The translations under genes were made by a program, and so were the position numbers. Shown in pieces: positions 35,126 through 43,836 of a stretch of DNA of 64,000 nt. Each line of letters opens with the position of its first letter. The stretch's first letter is position 1. Origin of the DNA: an uncultured Allomuricauda sp. (GTDB lineage: Bacteria > Bacteroidota > Bacteroidia > Flavobacteriales > Flavobacteriaceae); the NCBI RefSeq assembly GCF_947495325.1, contig NZ_CANLYK010000004.1, forward strand, positions 248,001 through 312,000, written 5' to 3'. The notes below the pieces were generated by a model. The model searched no databases. It was given only the letters and a program-made list of their open reading frames with translations, and was not told the DNA's origin.

Positions 35126-36324
35126 TATACATTCTCTTTTTGAAAGACTGCCCTAAACGTTCTAAGTACAATCCACATATCAATCAAGAAAGCGCGCTTG
35201 CTATTAGCATATTCTACATATTTCAAGTCCAAGTTCTTGCGTTCTTCGGTAGACATTATTGAACTTCTTCCCCTTGCTTCTACCTGCCAAAGTCCGGTTA
35301 TTCCGGCTGGGCCATTAAATCTATCCGTCCATTCATCGGTTGTCAATACTTCTGCTTCATATTGAGGCAATGGTCTGTTCCCAACTATGGACATGTCCCC
35401 TTTTAGAACATTTATTAATTGGGGAAGTTCATCTATACTCAACTTTCTGATAATCTTTCCTACTTTGGTTATTCTTGGATCGTTATCAAACTTCATAAAG
35501 GCATTCTTGGCACTTTCCTTTCGTCTGGTATTGTGTTTTTGTTCATCAACAGTGTTATCGTCCCCAATCAACATCGTTCCTCCTGATTTCACATTTTGGG
35601 TTCCTTCACTCTCTTGTTCCAAATCTTCTTCCTTCCCATTGCCTGCATATTGGTTTAAGTGTTCAAACTCCTTCATACGCTTGTCAGCATCTGGGTACAT
35701 GGAACGTAGTTTGTAAAAATCGAATACCTTATAACCCGTTCCCACTCTTTTGGAGATGTAGTACACTTTTCCTTTAGACTCCAACCGAATTGCTATAATG
35801 AACAAAAGCAAAAAGGGTGCGGCAAACAGTAGGGCCACACTTGCTACAGCAATATCAAAACTCCGTTTCCAAAACCCAATTTTATATTTGCCCGTTTTCG
35901 ATTTGGCAGGTATAATCTTTTCCTTTTTCAGGTTTGCTTTGAGCTCCTTTAAAAATTGAATCCTTTCAAGAATGTTCTTTGTTGAAAATGGTTGAACGTA
36001 AAAATCATCAATTCCATTTTTAACCGCCTTGGACAGATCACTTTTATCCTTATCCTTTGCAATAAGTATAAAAGGTATGGAGTGAATGTCACTAAATTTT
36101 TCCTTCAAAACACTGTGAAACTCAATACCAGACTGCCCAGGAATTTCTTTTTCACATAAAATTGCATCAGCAGTTTTATGTTCCTTAAGCCATTTTAAGG
36201 CTACCAGTGAATTCTTGACAATATGAAAATCTACTTTTTCGTCGCAATCCATGAACTGGTCCACGACTTTTTGATCCGCCCCTACATAGAGAAGACATAA
36301 TTTTTTATCTGATATTACTTCCAT
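35125..36324 (-). CDS. Initiating sugar-phosphate transferase fused to a degenerate receiver
   Basis: 399 residues in two parts. Residues 1-125 follow a response-regulator receiver fold, but the acceptor Asp is Glu58 (AILCEKEIP), the N-terminal acidic pair is absent (LLYVGADQKV) and the conserved Lys is Gln111 (FYVQPF). Residues 150-399 are a bacterial sugar transferase (WcaJ/WbaP core): FKRSFDIAVA-type start, one helix, KRVG, FYKLRSMYPDAD, then a ~60-residue polar insert before DPRITKVGKIIRKLSIDELPQL, then IVGNRPLP and ITGLWQV. It transfers a sugar-1-phosphate to undecaprenyl phosphate to start the repeat unit. It follows a stand-alone receiver gene by 5 bp. Confidence 0.92.
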   Translation of the reverse strand: MEVISDKKLCLLYVGADQKVVDQFMDCDEKVDFHIVKNSLVALKWLKEHKTADAILCEKEIPGQSGIEFHSVLKEKFSDIHSIPFILIAKDKDKSDLSKAVKNGIDDFYVQPFSTKNILERIQFLKELKANLKKEKIIPAKSKTGKYKIGFWKRSFDIAVASVALLFAAPFLLLFIIAIRLESKGKVYYISKRVGTGYKVFDFYKLRSMYPDADKRMKEFEHLNQYAGNGKEEDLEQESEGTQNVKSGGTMLIGDDNTVDEQKHNTRRKESAKNAFMKFDNDPRITKVGKIIRKLSIDELPQLINVLKGDMSIVGNRPLPQYEAEVLTTDEWTDRFNGPAGITGLWQVEARGRSSIMSTEERKNLDLKYVEYANSKRAFLIDMWIVLRTFRAVFQKENV

Positions 36325-36329
36325 GATCT

Positions 36330-36695
36330 TTAAGCACGTATAAGTAGCTTTTCCACTCGTATTAATAGTTCTTCCGGATTAAAGGGTTTCACCAGGTAAT
36401 CATCGGCACCCAATCGCAAACATTCAATGCGATCCGAGCTACTGTCACGACAACTCAAAACGATTATTGGAATGTTCGAAAAATATCCGCTTTCCTTTAC
36501 CTTTTGAATAAGTCCAAAACCATCCATATTTGGCATTTCCAGATCTGTAATGATCAAATCCGGGATATTGCCTTCCTGCATCCATGCCAAAGCCGCCAAA
36601 CCATCTTCTTTTGTGCTGACATTGTACGATTGTCCTAAAAACTGCGATACCAATTCGCTTAGCGATTGTTTATCATCTACTACTAGTATTTTCAT
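36330..36695 (-). CDS. Single-domain response regulator (first gene of the EPS operon)
   Basis: 121 residues, receiver only. All key residues are present: Asp7-Asp8, acceptor Asp51 in LIITDLEMP, Ser/Thr switch in IIVLSCRDSS, Lys103 in YLVKPF. It has no output domain. It is the first gene of the operon that continues with the transferase bearing a dead receiver, so it may signal by protein contact, perhaps to that transferase or the Wzc-like protein. Its promoter carries the direct repeats described at 36736. Confidence 0.92.
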   Translation of the reverse strand: MKILVVDDKQSLSELVSQFLGQSYNVSTKEDGLAALAWMQEGNIPDLIITDLEMPNMDGFGLIQKVKESGYFSNIPIIVLSCRDSSSDRIECLRLGADDYLVKPFNPEELLIRVEKLLIRA

Positions 36696-36735
36696 GTATT
36701 ATTGATTATAATTATTTGTAGTACTTAACATTATT

Positions 36736-36799
36736 GAAAAGTAGGATAAATATTACTTATCAATAATTCTATGTTGTAAAACCAAGGGAGTATGTTGTA
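36736..36799 (-). promoter_or_regulatory. Predicted main EPS operon promoter with TACAACA direct repeats
   Basis: Read on the minus strand: TACAACA (36799-36793), 14 bp, TACAACA (36778-36772); period 21 bp, both perfect. The -7-like TACTTTTC (36743-36736) begins 35 bp after the first base of the proximal copy. No gene lies in the 272 bp between 36696 and 36967, and this promoter is the only structure I can support there. Confidence 0.6.
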
Positions 36800-36967
36800 A
36801 GCTGCTAGTTATTGGTAGTTACAGTATTTGTGGTATAATCTTAATGCCATCGTCAATTCTTGCATAGTATAAGGTGCATACTTAAAAACCTGAAGGTCAA
36901 TTCTCGGAGATGACTGTTTGAAAATGTAAATGGGAAAGGAAAAAACTTTATAAACAGAGCAATATGC

Positions 36968-37813
36968 CTATTGAGATACTTCTTCAATAATTAATTCCTT
37001 ACAAGTTTCTTCAATTACCTTTTTCGTAGGCATGAACCTTTCATTACAAAATGGGAATGGTTTTGCAGGTTCTCTTTTTGGTGGTAAGGCGGTATAAACA
37101 TCAACGGGAATATACTTGAATTTCCCAATGGAATGAAGTTTAATTGCCAACATTCCATCATCACATCCGGATACCACACGCAAATCTGTTTCATAACCAA
37201 TGGGAAGAATTGCCTCCTTCTTAATTGCCATGCTCACTGCCCTAATATATTTCATTCTTGTTGTAAAACCCTGCGATAGTTTCCATCTAAAGTATAAATT
37301 CTTCACACGGTTTCGAAAACGCATTTTTGATGAAAGTTGAAAATCAGTTTCATAACTTTTGGAAACCGAATAACAAAGCACCAACTCATTATCCATAAAA
37401 AAAGGAAGAGCCATTTTATCTATATAATATGGGTCATAAATAGAATCTGGATCCATACTACATATAATTTGCCCCTTGGCTTCTTCCAGTCCTTTTTGTC
37501 TGGCAAACGTTATTCCCTGTTCCTTTTCACTGACCACTTTGGCGCCAAGTTGCTCCAGTATTGAAAGCGTCTCGCTATCTGCATTGTTTTCAACGAAAAT
37601 AACTTCATAAGGTATAATCGTTTTAAGATTGGCCAAAGAAAAAATATGGGCAACCAAAGTTTCCTTTGCTCTGTAAACCGGTATAATAAGACTTACTGTA
37701 GGGTTTTTAACGGCACCCAATAATTCAAAATAAGTGATTAATCTATTAAAATCACTATCATTAATACTATTAGGTGTAGCTCCAAAATATGGCTTATATG
37801 CTGTGATTTTCAT
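36968..37813 (-). CDS. Glycosyltransferase family 2
   Basis: 281 residues. A GT-A domain with VSLIIPVYRAKETL (about 40), FVENNAD, KGQIICSMDPDSIYDP (metal site DPDS, near 119) and, further on, VSMAIKKEA and VSGCDDGMLAIKL. It is soluble except for weak hydrophobic segments. It lies 27 bp after the STAS gene and 272 bp before the main EPS promoter, so it may be co-transcribed with the STAS gene. Confidence 0.87.
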   Translation of the reverse strand: MKITAYKPYFGATPNSINDSDFNRLITYFELLGAVKNPTVSLIIPVYRAKETLVAHIFSLANLKTIIPYEVIFVENNADSETLSILEQLGAKVVSEKEQGITFARQKGLEEAKGQIICSMDPDSIYDPYYIDKMALPFFMDNELVLCYSVSKSYETDFQLSSKMRFRNRVKNLYFRWKLSQGFTTRMKYIRAVSMAIKKEAILPIGYETDLRVVSGCDDGMLAIKLHSIGKFKYIPVDVYTALPPKREPAKPFPFCNERFMPTKKVIEETCKELIIEEVSQ

Positions 37814-37840
37814 TGTTGAACTTATTTAAACGCTATTGGT

Positions 37841-38143
37841 TTAGACCCTATCCGAACTCAAGATATAATTTGTCCTTGTAGTGTTCATTACTTCGGAAAT
37901 GTTAACATTCTGTCTTCCGATTAATGAAACCACCTTATTTTGCTTTGCAGATTTTTGATATAGCTTTTCAAAGAAACGGGCGGCAGCGGAATCCAGCGTG
38001 GTCACTTTTTCTAAACTGACCACAAAATTTTCATGCTGTTCTAATATTGAATCAAAATATGAATTTAATGTACCCACATGTTGAATCGATACATTTCCTA
38101 AAATTTCAAAGATTCCCCGGTTTTCCCTAATTTCTAATGACAT
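37841..38143 (-). CDS. STAS-domain protein (anti-sigma factor antagonist-like)
   Basis: 100 residues, a single STAS domain: strands IFEILGNVSI, helix GTLNSYFDSILEQ, strand NFVVSLEKV, and the phosphorylatable-serine motif TLDSAAARFFEKLY (Ser52). SpoIIAA-type proteins work with an anti-sigma kinase; neither such a kinase nor an alternative sigma factor is in the window. Stand-alone STAS proteins also act as biofilm switches in other bacteria. It is flanked by the signalling operon and an EPS glycosyltransferase. Confidence 0.85.
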   Translation of the reverse strand: MSLEIRENRGIFEILGNVSIQHVGTLNSYFDSILEQHENFVVSLEKVTTLDSAAARFFEKLYQKSAKQNKVVSLIGRQNVNISEVMNTTRTNYILSSDRV

Positions 38144-38244
38144 ATGCTAAAAGGATTTAGTTACTGATCTATTTAACATTTTCAAAAAGTGTCTATCTAT
38201 AGTAACGTATCAGATAATAAATATTGTAGTATTTTTCCTTCTTT

Positions 38245-38955
38245 TTATAAAAGATTCAATCGCTGCATCAGCTCAGGCCTGTTGGACCGGCTTATGGGGA
38301 TAACATTTCGCTCAATTAACACACTATTATCCTGTATATCAATTATTTGCGTGAAATTAATAATAAATGATCTGTGTATTTGAAGGAATCTGGATTCTGG
38401 AAGCTTTTCTTTTATTTTTTTGAGCGTGGAATGCACGCGGTACCGGTTTTTTTGGGTTTGTATTTCTATATAGTCTCCATGGGCTTCTATTAAAAGAATA
38501 TCCATGAACTTTAATTTGATCAATCGGCGATCTATATTAATATATAAGTCTTCATCCTCATTTTGACTCATTACCGTTTCTGGATGCTCCTGCTGTATTT
38601 TTTCGAAGGTTTTCTCCAATCTTTGTACACATTTTTGAAACCGTTCAGGTGTAATTGGTTTTACCAAATAATCAACTATAAACTCATATTTATAGGCTTC
38701 AATTGCAAAATCCTTGTCAGATGTTGTAAGTACAATTTTTGGTGGATTATTTACCGTTTCAATAAAATCAACACCAGTAAGTTTAGGCATATGGATATCC
38801 AAAAATATCAAATCCACTGGGGTGTGTTTTAAAAACTTAAGGGCTTCCAACGCATCTGGCAACTCGGCAACCACTTCCATTTCAGGAATGATTTTGCAAA
38901 GCTCCGCAATTATTGCCCTTGCACTTGACTCATCATCTACTATAATACATCTCAC
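38245..38955 (-). CDS. LytTR-family response regulator
   Basis: 236 residues. The receiver (1-120) has Asp7-Asp8, Asp53 in LIFLDIHMP and Lys in YLVKPI. The LytTR DNA-binding domain spans about 135-236 (DILLIEAHGDYIEIQT, RVHSTLKKIKEKLP, FLQIHRSFIINFTQI). The start is GTG at 38955, 1 bp after the Hpt stop; no in-frame ATG fits the domain start. LytTR proteins bind pairs of direct repeats with a period of about 21 bp. It is the last gene of the H-NOX/FIST kinase operon and is the natural candidate to bind the repeats upstream of the EPS genes. Confidence 0.93.
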   Translation of the reverse strand: MRCIIVDDESSARAIIAELCKIIPEMEVVAELPDALEALKFLKHTPVDLIFLDIHMPKLTGVDFIETVNNPPKIVLTTSDKDFAIEAYKYEFIVDYLVKPITPERFQKCVQRLEKTFEKIQQEHPETVMSQNEDEDLYINIDRRLIKLKFMDILLIEAHGDYIEIQTQKNRYRVHSTLKKIKEKLPESRFLQIHRSFIINFTQIIDIQDNSVLIERNVIPISRSNRPELMQRLNLL

Positions 38956-38956
38956 C

Positions 38957-39283
38957 TTATGCTATTTTTAAAATGAACTTTTCAACACTCTGTAAAATTT
39001 CAAGAAACTCGCCTTTAAGGTTTGTATTCCCATACTTTAAATCTTCTTCATATTTAACAGCAAGCTTATATCCTTCAGTAAGTCCAAGAATGCCAAGTTT
39101 ATGCTTTATTTTATGCACAATCTTAGCGGACTCTTCTAATTCATTCCCTTCAAGAGTTTCTATATAATCTTGCTTCTCTTTTGGAAACTCTGTTTGGATT
39201 ATGGTTAGGAATTTCTTTTCAAAATCCGCATTACCTCCAGAAATTTCCTTTATGTAATCTAGATTTGGTTGCTCAATCATCAT
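38957..39283 (-). CDS. Hpt-domain phosphotransfer protein
   Basis: 108 residues, an all-helical Hpt domain. The phosphorylatable His is most likely His57 in AKIVHKIKHKLGILG; the second His (61) is at the +4 position. It overlaps the kinase gene by 11 bp and precedes the LytTR gene by 1 bp, so it should shuttle phosphate between the kinases of the operon and a receiver. Neither kinase carries its own receiver, so the direction of flow (kinase to Hpt through a separate receiver, or Hpt as a sink) is not settled by the sequence. Confidence 0.9.
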   Translation of the reverse strand: MMIEQPNLDYIKEISGGNADFEKKFLTIIQTEFPKEKQDYIETLEGNELEESAKIVHKIKHKLGILGLTEGYKLAVKYEEDLKYGNTNLKGEFLEILQSVEKFILKIA

Positions 39284-40331
39284 GATTGGTTTTAATTGTA
39301 AAAAAGAATGTGGTTCCCTTACCTTCTTGTGAAGAAAGCCATATATCCCCCTTATAGTAGTTTATAATTTTCTTTACCAGCGCAAGACCAATTCCTGTAG
39401 CACCGGAACTGTTTTCCAACTTTTTAAACATTCCAAAAATTCCGGTTTGAAGGTGTTCAGGAATTCCTTTACCATTGTCTGTTACACTGAACAACCAACC
39501 ATCCGGCTCTTCCTTTACATCGATCATAATGTAACCTTCCTTTATATTCTCCGTAGCCGTAATGGCGTTGGTAATTAAATTCTTGAACAATTGCTCCATT
39601 CTATATTTGCCTGTATATAGTTTAGGAAGTTTTTTACTTCTTTTAATGGTAATGTTGTCCGGAACATAAACAGTACGTTCAATCTCATTTATTAATAAAT
39701 TAAGATCAACAAGAACCTCATCTTCCTGTATAGAATCTATGGTTGAATGTCTTAAAATACCGTCGATCAAACTATCCATTTTAGACAGGTTTTGAAAAAT
39801 GAGCTGTATATTTTCCTTACACATTTCTTTAAATCCTTCTTGAGCATCATCAAATACCCAGCTTACCAATGAGTGTACGTTTCTAATTGGTGACTTTAGA
39901 TCATGTGAAACCATGTGTGCGTAATTGTTCAAGGATTCGTTCTGTTGCTCTAAATTTTTAAGAAGCATATTTTTTTCCGCTGTAATCTTTACCAACATAT
40001 CTGCCTGATTCTCTATATCTTCCACTAATTTCTGCGGATTTAAATCAACACTTCTATTTACCTGGTCGTTGGTTTTATCTTGCATGGAAACCACGGCCTT
40101 GCTAAGAGATTCCAGAACCTTTTGCTGACTCTCGGTTTCCTTGATTAATCTTCGATTTGCCAGGTACAATTCTTCTGAACTCAAAGACGTTGCCCGCTGA
40201 ATCATTTTCAGTTTTTCATCAAAATCTGAATATGACTTGCTTATTGAATCAAAGAAGCTTTCCATTTCTGGATACTCCACAGATTCTTTGGACAAAAATT
40301 TCTTTATCTGTCTTTTAAGTAACGAATGCAT
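39273..40331 (-). CDS. Soluble histidine kinase linked to the FIST protein
   Basis: 352 residues, no membrane segment. The N-terminal region (about 1-85: LLKRQIKKFL ... FDSISKSYSDFDEKLKMIQR ... SSEELYLANRRL) is the helical sensor-coupling region common in kinases found beside FIST/NosP proteins. A coiled coil leads to HisKA with H box MVSHDLKSPIRN (His143) and HATPase with DNGKGIP and GIGLALVKK. It starts directly after the FIST gene stop with no gap, and overlaps the Hpt gene. NosP-associated kinases of this plan are inhibited by NO-bound NosP in proteobacteria; by analogy this is its partner kinase. Confidence 0.9.
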   Translation of the reverse strand: MHSLLKRQIKKFLSKESVEYPEMESFFDSISKSYSDFDEKLKMIQRATSLSSEELYLANRRLIKETESQQKVLESLSKAVVSMQDKTNDQVNRSVDLNPQKLVEDIENQADMLVKITAEKNMLLKNLEQQNESLNNYAHMVSHDLKSPIRNVHSLVSWVFDDAQEGFKEMCKENIQLIFQNLSKMDSLIDGILRHSTIDSIQEDEVLVDLNLLINEIERTVYVPDNITIKRSKKLPKLYTGKYRMEQLFKNLITNAITATENIKEGYIMIDVKEEPDGWLFSVTDNGKGIPEHLQTGIFGMFKKLENSSGATGIGLALVKKIINYYKGDIWLSSQEGKGTTFFFTIKTNHDD

Positions 40332-41459
40332 TTATTCACTCAATAAGGTTAGGGTCATGGTCTGATTATGCAATTGACATTCATTTTTTCCTGCAAATGG
40401 TGCCATCTCTCCATAGGAATAAAATCCTGTAATTCTCGCTTGGCCTCCTATGACCTCGGCAACCTCTTCAATTTCATCCTCCGTTCGCTGATCCAAAACC
40501 AATTTTCTTCCTACACAGCTGACCAGTATTGCCAATTCAGGTTTGTTTTTCCTATTCTCCATAGCTTGCTCGGCTGCATTGGATGCACCTTCCGCAATAT
40601 CATCCGTTGTGGACATCATCAATTGTACTTTGGAATTCATCGGCACATCACCTGCCAGAATCATGGAATTTTCTTTTTCATCAATGTTAAGAATGGTCCG
40701 GACCAAAGGTTCCGATTCTGTATTTTGCTGTACCGTCAATGGATACAATAGTGCCGCTTGCGGAAGTTCATCTGCCTTATCTCCCAAATATTTTTTGTAA
40801 AGATCCAATGCGGGTTTTCCATCAATTTCAAAAAGTACATTTCCTTTGGACTTGGTAATGGTACGCTCAGGGCCAAAAGGAGTCCAACCTCCAAAATTGG
40901 CATAGGACACCTCTAATGCTTCGCCGTAAAAACCAATGGCAACAACTTCGCCTTGTTTTGGGTTTTCGTTATATGAAGTCAACGTTTTCTCAAAACGGGC
41001 TCCATCACCGCAAAGTCCACCCGTAATGGATGCTTTGAATCCTTCTGCTGATTCCAGTCCTTCAATCAAACCACTTCCATTAACAAAACTTCCATCTGAT
41101 ACAATGAACATGTGCCTTAATTTATCCTTGTCGAACTTATTTGAAATGGCAAGGCCCATTTTTTCAATATCCACATAGTCAGACACATTCTCACTTACTA
41201 TGGTGAAGCTTGTCTGCTCAAATTCAATTGCTGTTAAGACTATACTTTCGTCATATACGTTGGTCTCCATAATCTCTCCTGAGGTTGATCCAAACACTAG
41301 ATGCCCATCAGGGTAGAGTTCTTTTACTTCATTGAATATATCTTTGGATTCTAACTGATACCTATCCGCAAACACCAATACCAATGGTTCTTTTAGCGGC
41401 ACATTTTGATTAAACTCCCATTTGCCTCCCTTTAATCGTTTTGCTTGATTAATTTTCAT
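40332..41459 (-). CDS. FIST domain protein (NosP-like)
   Basis: 375 residues with both FIST_N (about 25-210) and FIST_C (about 215-360). Visible conserved blocks are VFGSTSGEI, MFIVSDG, SITGGLCGDGARFE, and the C-terminal GFYSYGEMAPF ... CQLHNQTMTLTLL. Proteobacterial FIST proteins named NosP are haem NO sensors that control a co-encoded kinase and biofilm formation. His residues available for haem are few (positions 53, 115 and 366), and I cannot tell which, if any, ligates haem. It sits between the two kinase genes (11-bp overlap upstream, no gap downstream). Confidence 0.88.
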   Translation of the reverse strand: MKINQAKRLKGGKWEFNQNVPLKEPLVLVFADRYQLESKDIFNEVKELYPDGHLVFGSTSGEIMETNVYDESIVLTAIEFEQTSFTIVSENVSDYVDIEKMGLAISNKFDKDKLRHMFIVSDGSFVNGSGLIEGLESAEGFKASITGGLCGDGARFEKTLTSYNENPKQGEVVAIGFYGEALEVSYANFGGWTPFGPERTITKSKGNVLFEIDGKPALDLYKKYLGDKADELPQAALLYPLTVQQNTESEPLVRTILNIDEKENSMILAGDVPMNSKVQLMMSTTDDIAEGASNAAEQAMENRKNKPELAILVSCVGRKLVLDQRTEDEIEEVAEVIGGQARITGFYSYGEMAPFAGKNECQLHNQTMTLTLLSE

Positions 41460-43836
41460 TGTCTTTTGTTTTTAAAGTTTTTTGTATTGTAAAATAGAAA
41501 GTGGTTCCCTCTCCAATTTTACTCTCTAACCAAATTTTTCCATTATATCTGTCAATTATTTTTTTGACAATTGAAAGTCCAATTCCGGTAGATCGTTCAT
41601 TGTTTCCAATAGATTGGAAAATCTGGAAAATCTTTTCGTGATACTCTTTTGGTATTCCCACACCATTGTCACTTATACTAAACTCCCAATATTCTGTATC
41701 TTCCTTATAATCAACTTCTACAAATCCTTTCGGCTTATCAATATTTACAACGGCATTGCTCAAAAAGTTCTGGAACAGCTGATGTATTTTTGTCTTATCC
41801 GCTTTAATGAGCGGAAGCTTCTTTTTTGTTTTTATGGTTACATGTTCTGGTATATAAATGATCTCTTTAATTTCATGAATCACTTCGTTTACGTCAACCT
41901 CGGTATGGTCTAAAACATCATTATTAACCGTTGAATATTTTAGAATTCCACTGATCAGTTTATCCATTCCCTCAATCTTCTCCTGCATCATTTTTAGATT
42001 ATAGCGGCCATTTTCATCCAAAGAATCTTTATAATCGTCATACATCCAAGTAGCCAAAGCACTGATACTTCTTAATGGGGATTTTAAATCGTGGGAAACT
42101 ATATGGGCATATTCCTGTAATCCTTTATTACTTGCCTCTAATTCACTTAATAGGTTTTCTTTTTGTAGTTCAAGGTGTTTTTGGGCAGTGATATCCAAGT
42201 GTATGCCTATGGAACCAATTATATTTCCTGCATCATCATATCTGGGCGCACCACTGATGAGCCAAAACCTTTTTTCCCCATTGGCAATTCTTACTGCCAC
42301 CTCATACGAATCAGAGATTCCTTGCTTCCTCTTTTTATCCTGAAGTTTCTGCTCTTCTGCACTATTATTGATAATAGGTACAGCTTCATAAACATTTCTT
42401 CCTATCAATTCATCTGCAGTGGTACCAACCATATCACTAAAACTTTGATTGACCATTAAAATATTGCCATCAATATCAACCTCAACCAAACCAAGGTTCA
42501 TATTGGCGATAATACTGCCATACTTTTCCTTTTGAATTTCTAGATTCTTCCTATAGTTCTTTCTTAAGGTAACATCGCTATAGCTCCATAAATGACCCTG
42601 ATATTCCCCATTATTAAATAATGGAATATAATCGCGTTCAAAAGTTCTACCATCCACAAGCTCCATTTCATCTGCAGTGACGGAGTCTTTTTGATCAACT
42701 ACCTCATTTATTCTATCTATTTCGAGGTCTGGCTCCAAGAACAAGCCTTTATATTTATGTATAGATTTTTCACTACAAACTCCTTTTAGGACATCCGGAG
42801 AAACTGGGATTCCAAATAGGTCACAAAATTTCTGATTTGCCAGAACTATTTTCCTGTTTTCATCTTCAAGCAAAATCCCTGTTTGCAAATTTTTGATCAG
42901 GGTCGCCATTCGTTCTTCTGATGCTATTAGTTTTTCCTCAGAGATTTTTTCATGGGTAATATCCTCTATCATGGCAACACTGTATTCAATATTACCTTTG
43001 GAATCCACAACAGAGCTCATGGAAGTTTTTCCAAACAAAGTTTTACCATTCTTTTTATGAAATTTTCTAACTATCGAGAATTTCTTGGTGTCACTCACCA
43101 AACTTTTTTGAAATAGATCATCATATAAATTACTATCCTCCAATGTGGATATATCATTTAATGACATTTTTTTCAGTTCTATTTCTGAGTATCCTAAAAG
43201 CTCAATAAAAGTCTTGTTTGCCTTTATTATTTTCTCCTTTACAATTAGTAAGATTCCAAGAGAAGAATTTTCAACAATAATATCTTGCTGCTTCTTTTGA
43301 CTTTCTAAAAGTTGCTTTATCTCAACCTCACTAGTAATGTCTCTAATTACACCTTGGGCACCTATTGGGCTACCATTATCATTATAAATAAGACTAGCAT
43401 TTATGTTTACAAATCGTTCCTCGAGTCCCTTTGTAACAATCTTTGCATTGTAGTTTTTAAGAATCCCAACCTGCAACAGCGTTTGAAACGATTCTGCGGT
43501 ATATTCCAAATAGTCTGGATGCACTAAGTCTGAAAGACATATTTTCTCCTTTGTATGATCGTATCCCAAGAATTCCTTTGCAGAGGTATTCATGTTGATC
43601 ACATTGGACATCATATCCATGACCACATAGGGGTCAATGATATTTACAAAAGCACTGTCCAGGCGAGTTCCCCCATCATTTAACAAAGTCTCCAAACGGC
43701 CATTTGCCTCTTTAAGATGCAACGTGGCATCATAAAGCTCTTTTGCCTTATTCTCAAGAAGGTTTTCAGCGCTTTTTCTGGCCTTTTTCTCTCGGGCCAA
43801 AGCACGTTTTAATATGGGGATTTCATTACTATCCAT
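41449..43836 (-). CDS. Multi-PAS histidine kinase linked to H-NOX
   Basis: 795 residues from the ATG at 43836; an ATG 13 codons earlier (43875) would overlap the H-NOX gene by 47 bp. The N-terminus EIPILKRALAREKKARK starts a helical coupling segment of the kind seen in H-NOX/NosP-linked kinases. Four PAS domains follow (about 50-175, 180-300, 310-430, 435-555), then HisKA with H box IVSHDLKSPLRS and HATPase with DNGVGIP and GIGLSIVKK. There is no receiver and no membrane helix. The DHp/ATPase half is closely similar to the kinase at 39273. It overlaps H-NOX by 8 bp and the FIST gene by 11 bp. Confidence 0.92.
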   Translation of the reverse strand: MDSNEIPILKRALAREKKARKSAENLLENKAKELYDATLHLKEANGRLETLLNDGGTRLDSAFVNIIDPYVVMDMMSNVINMNTSAKEFLGYDHTKEKICLSDLVHPDYLEYTAESFQTLLQVGILKNYNAKIVTKGLEERFVNINASLIYNDNGSPIGAQGVIRDITSEVEIKQLLESQKKQQDIIVENSSLGILLIVKEKIIKANKTFIELLGYSEIELKKMSLNDISTLEDSNLYDDLFQKSLVSDTKKFSIVRKFHKKNGKTLFGKTSMSSVVDSKGNIEYSVAMIEDITHEKISEEKLIASEERMATLIKNLQTGILLEDENRKIVLANQKFCDLFGIPVSPDVLKGVCSEKSIHKYKGLFLEPDLEIDRINEVVDQKDSVTADEMELVDGRTFERDYIPLFNNGEYQGHLWSYSDVTLRKNYRKNLEIQKEKYGSIIANMNLGLVEVDIDGNILMVNQSFSDMVGTTADELIGRNVYEAVPIINNSAEEQKLQDKKRKQGISDSYEVAVRIANGEKRFWLISGAPRYDDAGNIIGSIGIHLDITAQKHLELQKENLLSELEASNKGLQEYAHIVSHDLKSPLRSISALATWMYDDYKDSLDENGRYNLKMMQEKIEGMDKLISGILKYSTVNNDVLDHTEVDVNEVIHEIKEIIYIPEHVTIKTKKKLPLIKADKTKIHQLFQNFLSNAVVNIDKPKGFVEVDYKEDTEYWEFSISDNGVGIPKEYHEKIFQIFQSIGNNERSTGIGLSIVKKIIDRYNGKIWLESKIGEGTTFYFTIQKTLKTKDNEN

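Noticed and set aside
38144..38244. A fifth ACAACA-type promoter before the STAS gene
   Set aside because: Only one weak half-like sequence (TATTGTA on the plus strand) is present and no second copy lies 20-21 bp away.
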